Positions 1 through 15,819 of a stretch of 64,000 bases of DNA are shown here, piece after piece. Numbering within the stretch: position 1 is the stretch's first letter; each line of letters begins with the position of its first letter. Source of the stretch: Silurus meridionalis (Eukaryota > Chordata > Actinopteri > Siluriformes > Siluridae); NCBI RefSeq assembly GCF_014805685.1, contig NC_060885.1, positions 12,007,132 to 12,071,131 of the forward strand, read 5' to 3'. The position numbers and the translations under genes were made by a program. Below the pieces are notes generated by a model. That model was not told where the DNA came from and ran no database searches. It saw only the letters and a program-made list of their open reading frames with translations.

Positions 1-301
1 AAACCCTCACATGAAGTTCTCTATATTTCCAGACATCAGTAGATTAGCAGATACACTGAGTCTCTCCAGACGTGCAGTTCGGTTTGTAGCTGTGACTGAG
101 ATCTGAGGGAATTATTTGTATAGTATGCACAATCTAAGTTTTCACCTCCTCCTCCATCTCCTCCTTCGTCTCGTCCTATCCTCTGCTTTACACGCTCCAT
201 TCACATATTCACACAGAAAATCAGAAGAACTCGGGTTGCCAGTTTGGAAGATTCACACTACCTCTGGTTAAATCTACCTGTTTATTGCAATCCCACTGCA
301 A
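1..301. other. Non-coding, no gene recognised
   Basis: No open reading frame, splice structure or known repeat is recognisable. A short pyrimidine-rich run (CTCC/CTT units, about 146-180) is the only compositional feature. It could belong to a gene or regulatory region whose body lies left of the window. Confidence 0.4.
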
Positions 302-783
302 CAATACTTCATTACTGTACTTAAGCATATTTGTCTGGTATCAGTACTTTACTATTTAATTTCAGACAATTTTTTACTTGCACTCATTACATTTTACACA
401 AATATCTGTACTTTCTACTACATTTTTCCAAACAGGCTCATTACTTTAGTTTTTATCTGGTGACTTAATCAATATTTGTCTTCTCATTGCGCACCGCTTT
501 CAGCTCATCGACCTAGTTCTTGTCATTGCATAGCTTTTCTAACCTACCTTTGGTGTATTATTTCCTGGCTGTAACGCACCACAGACTTTGGCTAGCCTAC
601 GACACTAACGACAAGCAAGGTAAAAGACAACAATAAGTATGGGGCTGAAGTGGATGAGACTTCTTTACTTTAACTTGGTTGGTAAAGTGTATTCAGTACT
701 TCAACTTTTACTATTGTGTTTTAAAACATGAGTATCTGTACTTCTAATTGAATGAACGATGCGTGTACTTTTGCGATCTCTGC
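302..783. repeat. Dispersed DNA-transposon-like repeat, copy 1
   Basis: This block matches two separated parts of 17139-18872 in the same orientation. Its left part (about 340-600) matches about 17190-17460, and its right part (about 680-783) matches about 18755-18872, including shared runs such as CAGTACTTCAACTTTTAC and AAAACATGAGTATCTGTACT. It therefore represents the same interspersed element without the LINE piece found in copy 2. I infer a non-autonomous DNA transposon; no clear terminal repeats remain in this copy. Confidence 0.6.
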
Positions 784-2690
784 ACTACAGCATCCCTATT
801 ATTTCTGGTCGGTGGGTAAAACGCACGATCTGGCAACGGCTTGGATGCTTGTTTTGTGAGTGAGACGTGTGCTCTGCGTGTGAATGCGGCGTCACTCGGC
901 AACGCAGAGGCTTCACTTACAGCGGCGGTACCATAGTAAAGCCTGTTAGCCCGTTCAGCTCGTAAAAAACGGGTTGACACGAATAAATCAATGTTACAGA
1001 CGCATTACGTTTAGTTAATTTTTAGACTCTAATGCTTTAGATATAATGTTTGAGTACTTGAAAGAAAGGAATGCGTTATATTTACTCTAGTGGGACTGTG
1101 AAAGCATGACTTTAATGAATCTTTTGAATCTGCAACACAAAAAGCAGCTCATAATGAATTAGGAAAAACTATAGTGCATCCTGTTGCAAAGTGAACTGAA
1201 ACAGTGTGGCTGCTTTCTGAAACATAACAAATCTACAATTTACCGCTGCCATAACTGTAAAAAATATAAAATAAAAAATAAAAATACAAGTTCAGAAGCG
1301 TTTCATGTTTTGCTCTGAATTTTTCATCATTACAGGAGCAATAAATATTGCCTTGACTTACTTCATCCTAGAAAACCATACTAAACATTATATTAGATAA
1401 TTATTCATTATAGTATAAGTGAAAATGATATGTTGTGCCTTTTTTTTTTTGCCTGGGAGGGCATTTTTTAAGAGAGCAAGGCATTCACCCAGGTGTGGAA
1501 AAATGTGCAAAGCTCAAGGTCACTCTTATCTTTCTTATTTGCGGCTGTACACTGAGTATCGCTTTGGTTTGCTGTTTTCTGATTATGTATTCTGTTTTAT
1601 TTTATGTTTAAACCATTGTCAAATCATCATTAAAGAAACAATAATCATTCTTCATTTAGCTTATTAAAGAAACAATGATAATTCTTTATTTTGCGACTAG
1701 GAGGACACTATCCATTTATTCCCGACAGTGCATTTGTTGTAATTAACCTGGAAATAAAAAATAATAATAAAAAAAATAGAGTTGAATTTACACGCAGCAG
1801 GAGCCATCACAGTGGATGTGCATTTTGATCAACAGTATATAGATATTACTTGTTTAGCCATAGAAAACCTTGAGTCAAATTTAGAAAACATAGTCTAATT
1901 AAATTAAAAAAATATTTGTTCTTGTAAACGATATTATCGTGCTACATTTTACGTCGTGGATACTGAGCAAGGTCAGAGAATCGTGGTAAAGGCTTAAATT
2001 AATTAATATTGTTATATCAAATAAACATGATTCAAGGTTTTCTCAATAGCGAAAGATAATAAAAAAAAAAAAAAACAAGATTAGTGTGGCCTTGGTATAG
2101 GTAGATTTAACTCCACCAGACGTCTCCCCAAGCTTCGCTGTGATATCTGGGTAGTGCATTAACACGGGTTACATTTTATCAGTGAAACGGGTGGAAAAAT
2201 CCTACAGCAGTTCTGCAGCGGTTCTTCAGTACCACGGACAGCGCATGCGCCAAACTGGTGTCTCTATTTAACACTGAAAGTTAATTAGAATTTTTATTAT
2301 TTAAAGTAAATAAACTAAAGAATTTTCAGAACTTAAATGTATTGTAAAACCTTAATTTTGTATTCTTTTTAAAAATAGTATATCTATGTTTTTGCTGGTA
2401 ATCATCTCTTTAAGCAAAGGTTTGGATCTTTATTTTTCATTAAAAGCTGAGACTTTGCGGTGAGTTAGGCGTTTAATTAAAAAGATTTCAAAATGTGTTT
2501 AATTTATGAACTATTTAAGACTATTAAAAAGGCTTTTAATGTTTTCCTAACATCATTGTATAGTGCAGTATATTGAATACAATATTACTATACTATATTA
2601 CTTTTTTTAATAACTAAAATCTTTCACATATTTGTTAGCAGTCGTGCTTTTGTCAGACAAAAAAGGTTCAGTGGTGACGGATGTGTATTT
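784..2690. other. AT-rich intergenic sequence without recognised features
   Basis: Both strands contain only short, unsupported open frames. No splice-flanked coding segment, RNA gene or familiar transposon signature was seen. Composition is strongly AT-rich with scattered A and T homopolymers. Confidence 0.5.
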
Positions 2691-2699
2691 TACACAGTT

Positions 2700-3430
2700 G
2701 ATGCCTCCCCACCTTGCTGTATTTACATTTACATTTGCGGCATTTAGCAGACGTCCTTGTCCAGAGCGGCGTACAAAAGTGCTTTGAGTCTCTAGCAATG
2801 AATACATTTACCCTGATACACTAGATTACAATTTAAGAAAAATCAGCCTCCAACTCTTTTAAGAGTTTTTTTTTATTGTATTTTCTTTTATTGATTTTTT
2901 TAACAAAGCAAACCTGGAAAAGTGCTCGTTCAAGTGCTTCAGGAAGAAGAAGGTCGTCCTGTCGCCCGTCGCTTGAAGATAGCCAGGGACTAGGGGAAGT
3001 TCATTCCACCACCTCGGTGACAGAGCAGAGAAGAGCCTTGAGGTATACTTACCTCTTCCCCTGGAAGAAGGTGGTACCAGTCGAGCAGTGCTGGAGGATC
3101 TCATGCAGCATGGTGCAGTGTGAGGTGTGATGATGTCTTTGAGGTAAGAGGGTGCTGGTCCATTTTTTGGCCTTGTAGGCAAACATCAGTGTTTTGAATC
3201 TGATACGTGCAGCTACTGGAAGCCAGTGGAGGGAGTGCAGCAGTGGGGTGGTGTGGGAGAACTTGGGCAGACTGAACACAAGTCAGGCAGCTGCGTTTTG
3301 GATCATTTGCAGTGGACGAATAGCGTTCAGAGGAAGACCTGCCAACAGATTGCTGCAGTAGTCCAGTTTTGAAATGACAAGAGACTGAACAAGCACCTGA
3401 GCAGCCTGTGTGGATAGAAGTGGTCATATG
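2700..3430 (-). mobile_element. L2-clade LINE, 3' fragment
   Basis: The minus strand encodes the C-terminal end of an L2-type reverse transcriptase polyprotein, split over several frames. Visible pieces are a stretch with LHWLPVAARIRFKTLM (about 3180-3240) and another with GPAPSYLKDIITPHTAP and ARLVPPS (about 3030-3160), both hallmarks of the L2 ORF2 C-terminus in fish. The 3' end (about 2724-2795) carries the sequence GGCATTTAGCAGACGTCCTT, the typical tail shared by L2 LINEs and L2-tailed SINEs. Frameshifts and loss of the 5' part make it a dead fragment. Confidence 0.85.
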
Positions 3431-4733
3431 TGCATATCCTGCGGGTTTCTGTGCAATTTGTTAAAAGATCACATCTACTGTCCAAAGGTGGAATTTAGTA
3501 GCAAGGCTGGAAAATAAAAGAACATCATAGTGCCTGTTATGTTTCTACAGTATTTCAGCTTTTGCATTCCTTCATATTGGAAGTGTGTGAAACAAACATT
3601 TGTTTTCGTGTTTATCTATATTTTTTGTTTTGTTTCTTTCAATGTTTTTGGCCGCCTATACTGTATTGCATCACCTCTGGCTACAAGGGAGAAGAACACA
3701 CATATACCCACAAAAACAGACACACCAACACATATATTTCTCTGTGCCCAAAGTACAATATCCATATTATTTCAATATCCAAACACCCAGCACAGACACA
3801 CAATGGTTTGTCTACTGAACACTAACACGCCTCTATGCACATTCTAATAAATTGTCACTGACATAGGTTTATTTCTGCATGCCAGTTATAATTCATCCAA
3901 ATAGAACAGTTTGTATACTTAGTTTAAACGCGTACGTTTTATTTGTGTATTATTGTAAAAAAAAAAACTAAACACAGTGACCTGTGACTTTCAAAGCAGC
4001 GACCAACGTAAGGTCATGGATGTTTTTTCCAGTTGTTTCAAATGATTCCCATTTATTGTTTATGTATACGATTTCTTCATATTATTTAAAAATTCCTTGC
4101 AGACAGGGACCCCTTCACCAACAAACATAATATTAATAAGAAACACATTTCTTGCGTTTTTAATTCAGTTATTTTAATCTATGTAATTTATGTGAAAAAT
4201 GTTTATGTATTTCATGCCTTCTTCACTCAAGCTAAGAGAAGCTTAAGCAAATTAGTTAATTCATGTAACAAATGCTATAAAACAACCGAAATTAATGGGA
4301 AATAATATATAGGGAATAAATAAATACAAAATAAATCAATTACATTATCCAAACGCTACGCGTAAAGACGCATATATTTCTGTCAAATTGATGTAAAAAT
4401 GCATTGAGCAATTTAATTATATTTTAAAGGGTTATAACCAGTGACACTAGTTTTATGCTAGATTGTTTAAGATACGAGCATTTATACCATAACAGAACGA
4501 TGAAAGAAAATAGAATAATAATAAACGTGACGTGCGTTTTAAAAAAAAAAAGTACAAAGTACAAAAAGTACTAACGCAGGAAAATATCTGTATCTATAGC
4601 TGGTCTATAACTGTTTTGTGTTGGAAAAAACTTTTTTTTTATTTTACCTTTTCAATATTTTCTTCAACACCCACACCATCTACTGTTAATATTTCCCCAA
4701 TTACACCCATATTTATTATTATCTATTATATTA
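3431..4733. other. AT-rich intergenic sequence without recognised features
   Basis: Open frames here (for example near 3530-3847) have low-complexity or biased translations with no family resemblance. No repeat that I can name, RNA gene or regulatory motif is evident. Confidence 0.45.
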
Positions 4734-5280
4734 TTCAATTCAATTCAATTCATTTTTATTAGTATAGCGCTTTTAACAATGAACATTGTCTCAAAGCAGC
4801 TTTACACAGATAATGTGGTGATTAAAAGTAAATATATTCTTTGTAAGTAAGTTTGTCCCTAATGAGCAACTGAACAATGAACAAGGAAAAACTCCCCGCG
4901 ATGGCATAAGGAAGAAACTTGGAGAGGAACCAGACTCAAGATGGAACCCATCCTCATCTGGGTTGCACCGAATGTCGAAGCCGATATACAATGTTGTGGG
5001 GTACAGTGATGATGATCAGAAGCGAACTGTATTCCTGAGTCAGTGTAGGAAACTGTTGACATTAACTACAGTCCAATCCATCCTCAAAGCGCCCGTTCTT
5101 ACTCCGGAATTTCATGGAACCACCCAAGGCGTTGATGAGAAACCGTCCCAAGCTGCACAGAGTGGCCTCCAGTTGAAGAGAGAACACTATCCAGAGGCAG
5201 GCCTGGACGAAGTGGGAAGATCCACGGAGGAGAGGGGCAGGAACAGTGGTCACTGGAGCCTCAGGAGCATGTTTAACTCG

Positions 5281-5325
<45 letters not shown>

Positions 5326-5870
5326 GACAAGAAGAGAAGGATATGGATTATTAAGTGTCCTATTTGTTGTATGGAAGTAATGTCACTGTGCAGTTTGGAC
5401 TCCGGCAAGACTCGCTATGGCAGCATAACTAAAAGGGAGAACCAGAAGGTAACACAGACATGAGGCATCTCTGGGATAAGAGACGACCCACCACACCACC
5501 GTCAATAAACCTGAGTGAACGTGTGAATGTGAGGGGACGACAGCATACAAATATCCCAGTTCACCAAACACTCTATAGCCATGATCACTCCAGATCTGCT
5601 CCTTTACCTAAGAAAAATCTACTGATCAAAGGCTTGACTAAATAAATACGTTTTCAACCTCGACTTGAACACTGAGACTGTGTCCGAGTCCCGAACACTG
5701 GTTGGAAGGCTGTTCCATAACTGTGGGGCTTTATAAGAGAAAGATCTGCCCCCTGCTGTAGTCTTCACCTCGCGGTGCAAGACCGTTAAGTGCTTTATAC
5801 GTCAGTAGTAGTATATTATAATCAATGCGAGATTTAGGAAATATGGTCATATTTCCTAGATCTACTGATA
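4734..5870 (+). repeat. Dispersed fish repeat family R1, long copy with internal (GA)n
   Basis: This unit begins near AGCGCTTTTAACAATGAACA and CAAAGCAGCTTTACACAGAT and contains blocks reading GGAACCA...AGACTC, CAAGCTGCACAGAGTGG, GGTCACTGGAGCCTCAGGAG, a (GA)n tract, AAAGGCTTGACTAAATAAAT, and TCTGCCCCCTGCTGTAGT. The same blocks in the same order occur at 10972-12080, and short pieces recur at 39335-39470 (+), 22182-22300 (-) and 54546-54690 (-). This is an interspersed repeat that I recognise as common in fish but cannot assign to a class. Its 166-aa open frame (4963-5463) is not a real gene. Confidence 0.75.
5284..5322. repeat. (GA)n microsatellite inside repeat R1
   Basis: About 20 perfect GA units. 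The homologous position in the second long R1 copy (11482-11531) also carries a GA tract, so the microsatellite is part of the repeat. Confidence 0.95.
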
Positions 5871-6799
5871 TTTTTATAATATTTTTATTATTATAGCAAT
5901 GTCGACCTCAGTTCGATGCAGCACTGCATAGCACATAATGTACATATGTAAAATCTAAATCTAAATTTAGGGTAAATCTAAACCAAGCTTCTTCTTTCAT
6001 GTGATATTATCCCCAAAAAAACTGCTCTATTAATATACCTCATTACCGCAATATACTAATACACATATCTGCATACGCCTCTGATTTACCCTGAACAATA
6101 AAGAGGTGTTTCAATACATCGACTCTGGATTTGAATAGGAATTATTCTGCAGTGGAATTCTTGGACCTCCAAGAACCATTTATTATAAAAGACTCTGTCC
6201 TAAACCCGATTATCATATGATAGTGAAAGTTTCTAACCTGATGTACAAACTTGTCTTATAGCTGTGACAGCGTGCTGCTTTAATAAGTGCGCGCTGGAGA
6301 GACTGCTGTACCGATTTATACTGAACATGTGTAATGTTTCTTTCAGTATGAATTCAAATCATAACCTACACACTATTCCAGTGCACAGCGTTTGACTATA
6401 GCTTCAACTTACTGCCAATGCATAAGATCTATCTGCTTAGTTAACAATAATGACAGTAGAAAAAACAACAACAATAATTATAAGAAGAAGAAGATGAACA
6501 ACAAGAACAAGAGGAACAGGAACAAGTTTTTCACATTTTCAACCTGTATCAATTGTAGTTTTAAAAATCAGTCACATTTGCAAAAATACAGAAATATGGT
6601 ATAGATACAGTACTTTCATTTTTTATTGTACACTTACATTTTTTATTGTAAATTAATTTTAATATATTTTATTGTTATAATCTTAAACTATATTCTTTTA
6701 TTTCTGAATATTTAATAGGACAGGTACTTAGCAGCAAAATAAAAAATGTGCATGTTTGAGTGCAGAAAAAGAAAAGAAACCTATCACAATCTAACAGCT

Positions 6800-6853
<54 letters not shown>

Positions 6854-9800
6854 ACCACAGAGAAAGAAGCAAGGAAGCAGGTCTTTTTATCCTTGAATGC
6901 ATACACCTTATGCAGACAATACTTAGATATGGTTACATACTCATATAATGAGCTGAAAAAAAAAGACAGAGGATTTTACTTAGCATTTCAAACATTCAAT
7001 TACCATATACCATTAATTATTACTCTTAATAACCCACGTGTCTTGATGCATCTAAATATACCCATGTCTCAGAATACAATGCCTCAAAGCCTAAAATCAT
7101 TAAAACAGCAAGTTTTTTCTTAGATTATTCAACATTCTTTGTGTCAGGTGAAGAAAGAATATAATTTTGTGTTAAGAATTTTGTGTGAAGAAAAACTCAT
7201 AGATTCTTGTGATATACTGTTATATAAAGTAATTATGGAGATCAGAGGTTCATAACTGAGGTATAATTCCAAGTGTGTATGTAGCCATTACTGTGATTTA
7301 TTGGAGTGATTAAAGGCAGTGCACATGCACATACAATAAAGGGGTGTGCACTAACAGTTGTCTAATCTTTGTTACTTCAACAGTTTTCTGGACTTGTGGA
7401 AGTAGACAAACAGAGGACAATGCCTTGGGGCATTTGAGCCGTGTGCACCAGTCACGCACAAGCAATTTATCAAATTCTTCTGACACTCAGTCATTGACTT
7501 GCGTGCGACTGTCACGACACACACTCGGCATGCCTCATACCTGTCTACCATTTTGGGTTAAATGTTTTACAGTGTGCATTACAGTCAATATAAAGATAAA
7601 TATACAGGTAATGGGAGACATTTGATGGTCACACAGGGTATCTTACAGGATTTACTTTTTTATCTTTCTTTTGTCATCTAGTAACACCCATATGCTTCAT
7701 GCCTGGAGCGTGAACTTGAAACTTAAAAAGCAAATGTGGTCCTGTATTGTTGAAGTTTTTAAAAGTGCATTGAACTATGTAGACCAAAAGCTTGTAAGCC
7801 TGAAGCATAGATAAAATTCCACCTAGCCTCCACACTTTCACACACGAAGGTTTCTCCAGCCCACATACACTGGAGTTTTAAGAACACTACCACTTTAAGG
7901 CAATGTAATGCTTTGGACAATATTCTGTTCGGAAACCTTGAGTCCGGGCATTCATGTGGATGTTTCTTTGACTAGCAACCAGCCTAAAATGTGTTGTAGG
8001 ACAAATTCATGACAACCGGATTCCTTAAAGCAAGTGGCTTCTTTTAGCAGTGTGATGCTGCTTCCCTCCTGCTGAATAGTTAGGAAAAGGTTTGAGTAAC
8101 ATAAAAAAAAGAGTTGAAAAGGTGTTGACTCAGCCTTCACATTCCCAAATTTCAAACTTTTTGAGTATCTCTGGGATGTTCTTAACAAACAACAGAGATA
8201 ATCCATGGGGGTCCTGCTCTGAAATTTATAAAACATAATAATATGTTGCTAACATCTTGATGCTGATAGATGCTGGAGTATACACCTCAACACATTGTAG
8301 CTGTTTTGTTGGCACAAGAAAGACCTATGTAATATTAGGAAGGTGGTTTTAATTTAATATCTGATTTGTGTATCTCATTATTAACTGGACAGTATGCTTT
8401 ATAAATGTATATTTGTCCTAAACAAAATACACTGTTTCTTCAAATGGTTACTGGGATATATCTCAAATTGCCTTAACTTTACACACAATAGCCAATCAAG
8501 CACTTAATCATGAATTGTTCAGCTGTAGGGTTGGTTTGTCCTGTACATTAATTTGGAAGTGTTTATAATATTTATAACTATAATTGAAAGGCAACTAACA
8601 ATTAGCACTAAAACAGAGCCCTGGTACTTTTATCACTCAGTAAATCCAAATGTTGGTTTATTCCATAGCAACCCTCATGTTTCCCAGAAAGTAATAAAAA
8701 CAACTCTTTTCAACTCCTAATGGCCTAGTGGCCTTGCACTTCTCTCTAACAGGCCATTTCTTCTTTTCTTTGTCTACCCAACTGTTGCAGAGGCCCTTGC
8801 CAAAGCGTAGTCAGTAGCCCGTGAAGGCGTCTCGCTTTTTCTGACCCTAAGATGTCATTTTCCCCCGGAATACTGAATTGATGTCAATTTTCATTCTCTT
8901 TTTTGTGATAGGGGGTGGAGAAACTTTTGTAGCAAAGAAGAAGGCTTTGGAAAGAATGGGAGCATAGCCATATGGGGGTACGTGATCAATTGCATGAATG
9001 CGCTTTTAGTTTGGGAAGCTGTAGCTGTAGCCTATTTTCCATTTCCCTATTCCTATTACATGAAATCTTTTTCCATCTAATAGCCTCACTGTCATTGTCA
9101 TCTGTGAATACAAGGTACACAGATTAAAAATGAAGCATAATGGTACAATACAGAAAAGTGGGGTAATATAACAATGAGGAGAAAAATCTGTATTCATAGT
9201 GCTTTTCTTAACCAAGATCAAAATCATTAAACAATACTAAAATATTTATGAAGTACACCAACAGTCCAGTTTATTAAAATAGCCATGGCTCTATCAAAAT
9301 TAAAACATAAGGAAAAGGAAAAACTTGCAATGTTTGGTTCCTGATAAATAATGAAGATATGAAAGATAATCCACATAATAAAACATACCAAGTCAGCAAT
9401 TGTACAAAAACAATGCTTTAATAAAATAAAAACAACAACCAATTGTGCAGTTTATGGTCAAATAGAAATTAAATCTTAAATCTTATATATGACACACACT
9501 CATATAACATGTACAAACGTTTTGTGAACCGTTTTAGTTTTTCCATTCCAAATGTCCAAATCTACTGCAATTTTATCTTTGATTTCATTACTAACCCCCT
9601 GTTCACAAATGCCTCATCGGAATGACTTCCTGGAGCACTGATAATGTTTCTCAGTCATCCTTAAACAGACTTCTTCAGACAGAATTACTGGAGCTCATCT
9701 CCAAACCCCCCTGTGTTTACCCAGCCCCACTGCTAGAGATCAGAGGTCAGCTGAAGCTCAAAGGGAAATGCTGTCCTCCCAATCTGTAACCCAGCTGCAG

Positions 9801-10971
9801 TGTTTTCACAAGCAGGTAATGATGATTGACAGCCATGCTTGAATGGAAGCAGCCTCTATTGGAGCTAGTCACGCAAGGCCAGCACAAATGGGGAAAGTTT
9901 AGAGCAGGAAGGAAATTTGTGCAGCGCGCTAACAAGTTTTCATTTTCTTACAATACGTAAGGCAATACATCAAACTTAAAGCCTGTGGGACAAATTCTAA
10001 TCGCTATATAGTTTCATTCAGATCTGTTACATTTGCAAATAGTAATAATAATAATAGTAATAATAATAATAATGGCCATATAGTATCTACTAAGTCTTTT
10101 CTCATTATTAAAAAAATCACTGAATCCACAGTAAAAATGAACTTCTGCTTCTGAATGCTACACACACTACACACACTGTTCACATCTCACAGAGTTGAAA
10201 TGTTTGTTAAAATCAACACTATACAAGAAAGAAAAGCAATTTAGACAGGCCTTGTGTGTTGGCAGTGGTATATCCACAAATTATTGTAATGTTGCTATGT
10301 TAGTAACATAATACTTTTATGGGTTTCACTAAAATGATCAGTTTTCAGTTAAGTAAAGTTGAAAGATTTATGCTACTTATGCTTTTTCTTTGTCTAGAAA
10401 CATCCTATTCTACTTCCAGAGCCTAGATTCTTGCTATTGCTTAAAAAGGACTAAATAATAATAGTTAAAAGATAACAGCCCTGTCTTCAGTGCAGTTTTA
10501 TAAAATGGAGCATAAAAGTACAGTAGCTTTGCATCAATTGCTTATTAGACAGGTTATTAAATAATGAAGTTTCCATGTGTTGTTTATATGAGCAAACATA
10601 TTTAGCATTATTTAATGTTGTAATATGTGATGAAAGAGAAGCTTAAATTGGAATTGGACTAAAAGTCACTAGTCAATAGTGTTCACATGAGTTTACTGCA
10701 TTAATACCTAATGTGCTCATGAATAATTGAGTCATATACATAGGATCTTGTTAATGTGTGATTATTGAAAACATTTTTCTTGACTCATAGTCTGTTTTGT
10801 GTGTTCGCTTTTAATTAGTGGTGATATGATAATAAAAAAAAGCCTTTAAACAGAAAACATAAATATGTAAAAATAATTTTTTTCCATTCTGATGGCCTAC
10901 TGGTATGTGCTCATTTTGTGCAACACACTTGTGTAGCATTTGTGTGTCCTTTAATTTTTACAGTGGATATT
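5871..10971. other. Intergenic, no gene recognised
   Basis: Only short unsupported open frames occur. A (GT)n(GA)n microsatellite lies at 6802-6853. Two blocks with higher GC and no repeat character stand out, about 8740-8990 and 9590-9935, and are described as candidate conserved non-coding sequence in the findings. The 93-aa frame at 7344-7625 has no splice signals or family resemblance and is not called. Confidence 0.5.
6802..6853. repeat. (GT)n(GA)n compound microsatellite
   Basis: About 12 GT units run directly into about 13 GA units. Confidence 0.95.
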
Positions 10972-11481
10972 TTCTTGAAGCAGCTTTACACAGATAAAGC
11001 GTTAATACAGGTATAATAAAGAATGTGTAAGTTAGTTCCTTAGAATTGTTTATCCCTGATAAGCAAGCCAGCGGTGACTGTGGCAAGAAAAAACTCTCTT
11101 AGATTGTATGAGGAAGAAACCTTGAGAGGAACCAAACTTAAACGGAGCCCAACCTCTGAGTGAATGTTCATTCACTGTCGTTACATTGTTGAGGTGTGCA
11201 GTATTACATGCATAAATGCAGATCTAGTTCATGCAACCTGTGTTCCTGAGCAGTTGTAGTAGACTACTTGGTATTAATTACAGTCCAAATTACTCCTCAA
11301 AGTTCTTGCATGGCTCAGCGGCTTCATGAATCTTTAGGCTATATATGTGGAACCATCCCCAGCTGCACAGAGTGGTCTCAATTGAGAAGAACACCTTTGA
11401 GAGGTAGGACGTCCGGATCCGAAAAGAGAAGAAAGGACACGAACCTTGGTCACTGGAACCTCAGGGGCATGTTTACTTGAC

Positions 11482-11533
<52 letters not shown>

Positions 11534-12080
11534 TAAAGATCGTTAAGCATTCTAATTGTTTAAGTGTTTAAGGACACTATACAGTGTGATCAGGGTGTAA
11601 TGGCTCTATAGAGGAATGATCTAAGTCCTAAGGAAGACCTACTGACAAAAGGCTTGACTAAATAAATGTGTTTCCAGTCTAGACTTGAATACTGAGACCA
11701 TGTCTTAGTCCCGAACACTATTGGAAAGCTCTGCCCCCTGCTGTAGTATTCATTATTTTATGTACCAACATACAAAGTGCACCTTTCGATCTAAGTAGGC
11801 ATGGGGGGTTCATAATTAATTTAGATATATAATTTAAATAAAAGTTTGCTGAAATACTGCATCATTAGTAGTATTTTGTAATCAACGTGAGATTTTATTG
11901 GGAACCAGTGTAGACTAATTAAAATAGGGATGATGTGGTCATATTTCCTGGACTCTTGCTGCTGCATTCTGGCCCAACTAAAGCTTATTTATGTGCTTAC
12001 TAGAACATCCATACAGTAAAGCATTACAATAGTCTAATCTCGATGTAACAAAAGCATCAACTATTTTTTTCTGCATCCTG
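10972..12080 (+). repeat. Dispersed fish repeat family R1, second long copy
   Basis: Aligned by eye to 4734-5870: GCAGCTTTACACAGATAAAG, CTTGAGAGGAACCAAAC, CAGCTGCACAGAGTGGTCTC, GGTCACTGGAACCTCAGGGG, a (GA)n tract, AAAGGCTTGACTAAATAAAT, and TCTGCCCCCTGCTGTAGTAT occur in the same order. It extends further right than copy 1, through AATCAACGTGAGATTT to CTCGATGTAACAAAAGCATC. Confidence 0.7.
11482..11531. repeat. (GA)n microsatellite inside repeat R1
   Basis: GA-rich tract with one GAAA interruption at the left; homologous in position to the tract at 5284-5322. Confidence 0.95.
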
Positions 12081-15080
<3,000 letters not shown>

Positions 15081-15128
15081 TCCCTGGTGGTCTAGTGGTT
15101 AGGATGCGGCGCTCTCACTGCTGCAGAG
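15081..15128 (+). pseudogene. Truncated tRNA-Glu(CTC)-like sequence
   Basis: TCCCTGGTGGTCTAGTGGTT, which contains the A box, followed by a D-arm and an anticodon-loop region reading CGCTCTCAC, matches the 5' half of eukaryotic tRNA-Glu with anticodon CTC. After about 45 bases the match ends and A-rich sequence follows, so the variable loop, T arm and acceptor 3' side with the B box are missing. It is either a truncated tRNA pseudogene or the head of a tRNA-Glu-derived SINE. Confidence 0.75.
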
Positions 15129-15742
15129 AGAAAAAAAATGGAAAAATAAAAACTAATCCAACAAAGTATCTTATGCAGTGGTTAATATTAGGCTACTAAT
15201 TTGTTCATATGTTGAGGAAATTGAATAAACTAAATTTGTTTAAAACTTTTAAAGAATTAAAAAAATATTGCAGGCAAATAGAAAAACCATAACACATGCA
15301 TGGATTAGAAAGCAGTTCTGTGAACTTTAATAATTGAGACCAATTATAAACTCACATGAATTGGCTAGAATTCACAAACCATAATGACAGTTCTGGCATT
15401 TCTACCTCTGGGTTTTTCCCCAGTGTTTCGTAGTGTTTCTGGAGACATAGATAGAGGGTAGAGTTAATATTAAATAAAATAAAAAAGGCCCATCCGTTAT
15501 GCACATGCAGAGTCCAATACATGGATTAATAATCAGATACATAAACAGATAGTGGCATTGCATCACATGCCAAGTTTATACAATGTACTTGTGTTACCAA
15601 GACAACTGGTAGGAATGTTATTAGATTGTCATGACCCAGCTTCCATGCTTGCATCCACATTAAGAGGGTTTTCAATAAGACTATGAACATAAAGAGGAGA
15701 TTTATGAATGAAAGGAACTTTTCTCTTGTTTCCATTGATAAA

Positions 15743-15745
<3 letters not shown>

Positions 15746-15811
<66 letters not shown>
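15746..15811. repeat. (GT)n microsatellite
   Basis: About 33 GT units followed by a short GA run and imperfect GT/GC repeats to about 15870. Confidence 0.95.

Positions 15812-15819
<8 letters not shown>

Noticed and set aside
4963..5463. Plus-strand open frame of 166 aa with an RERERE run
   Set aside because: It lies wholly within dispersed repeat R1, and the RE run is the (GA)n microsatellite; the second R1 copy does not preserve the frame.
7344..7625. Plus-strand 93-aa frame
   Set aside because: No splice-site context, no recognisable family and ordinary composition; chance open frame.
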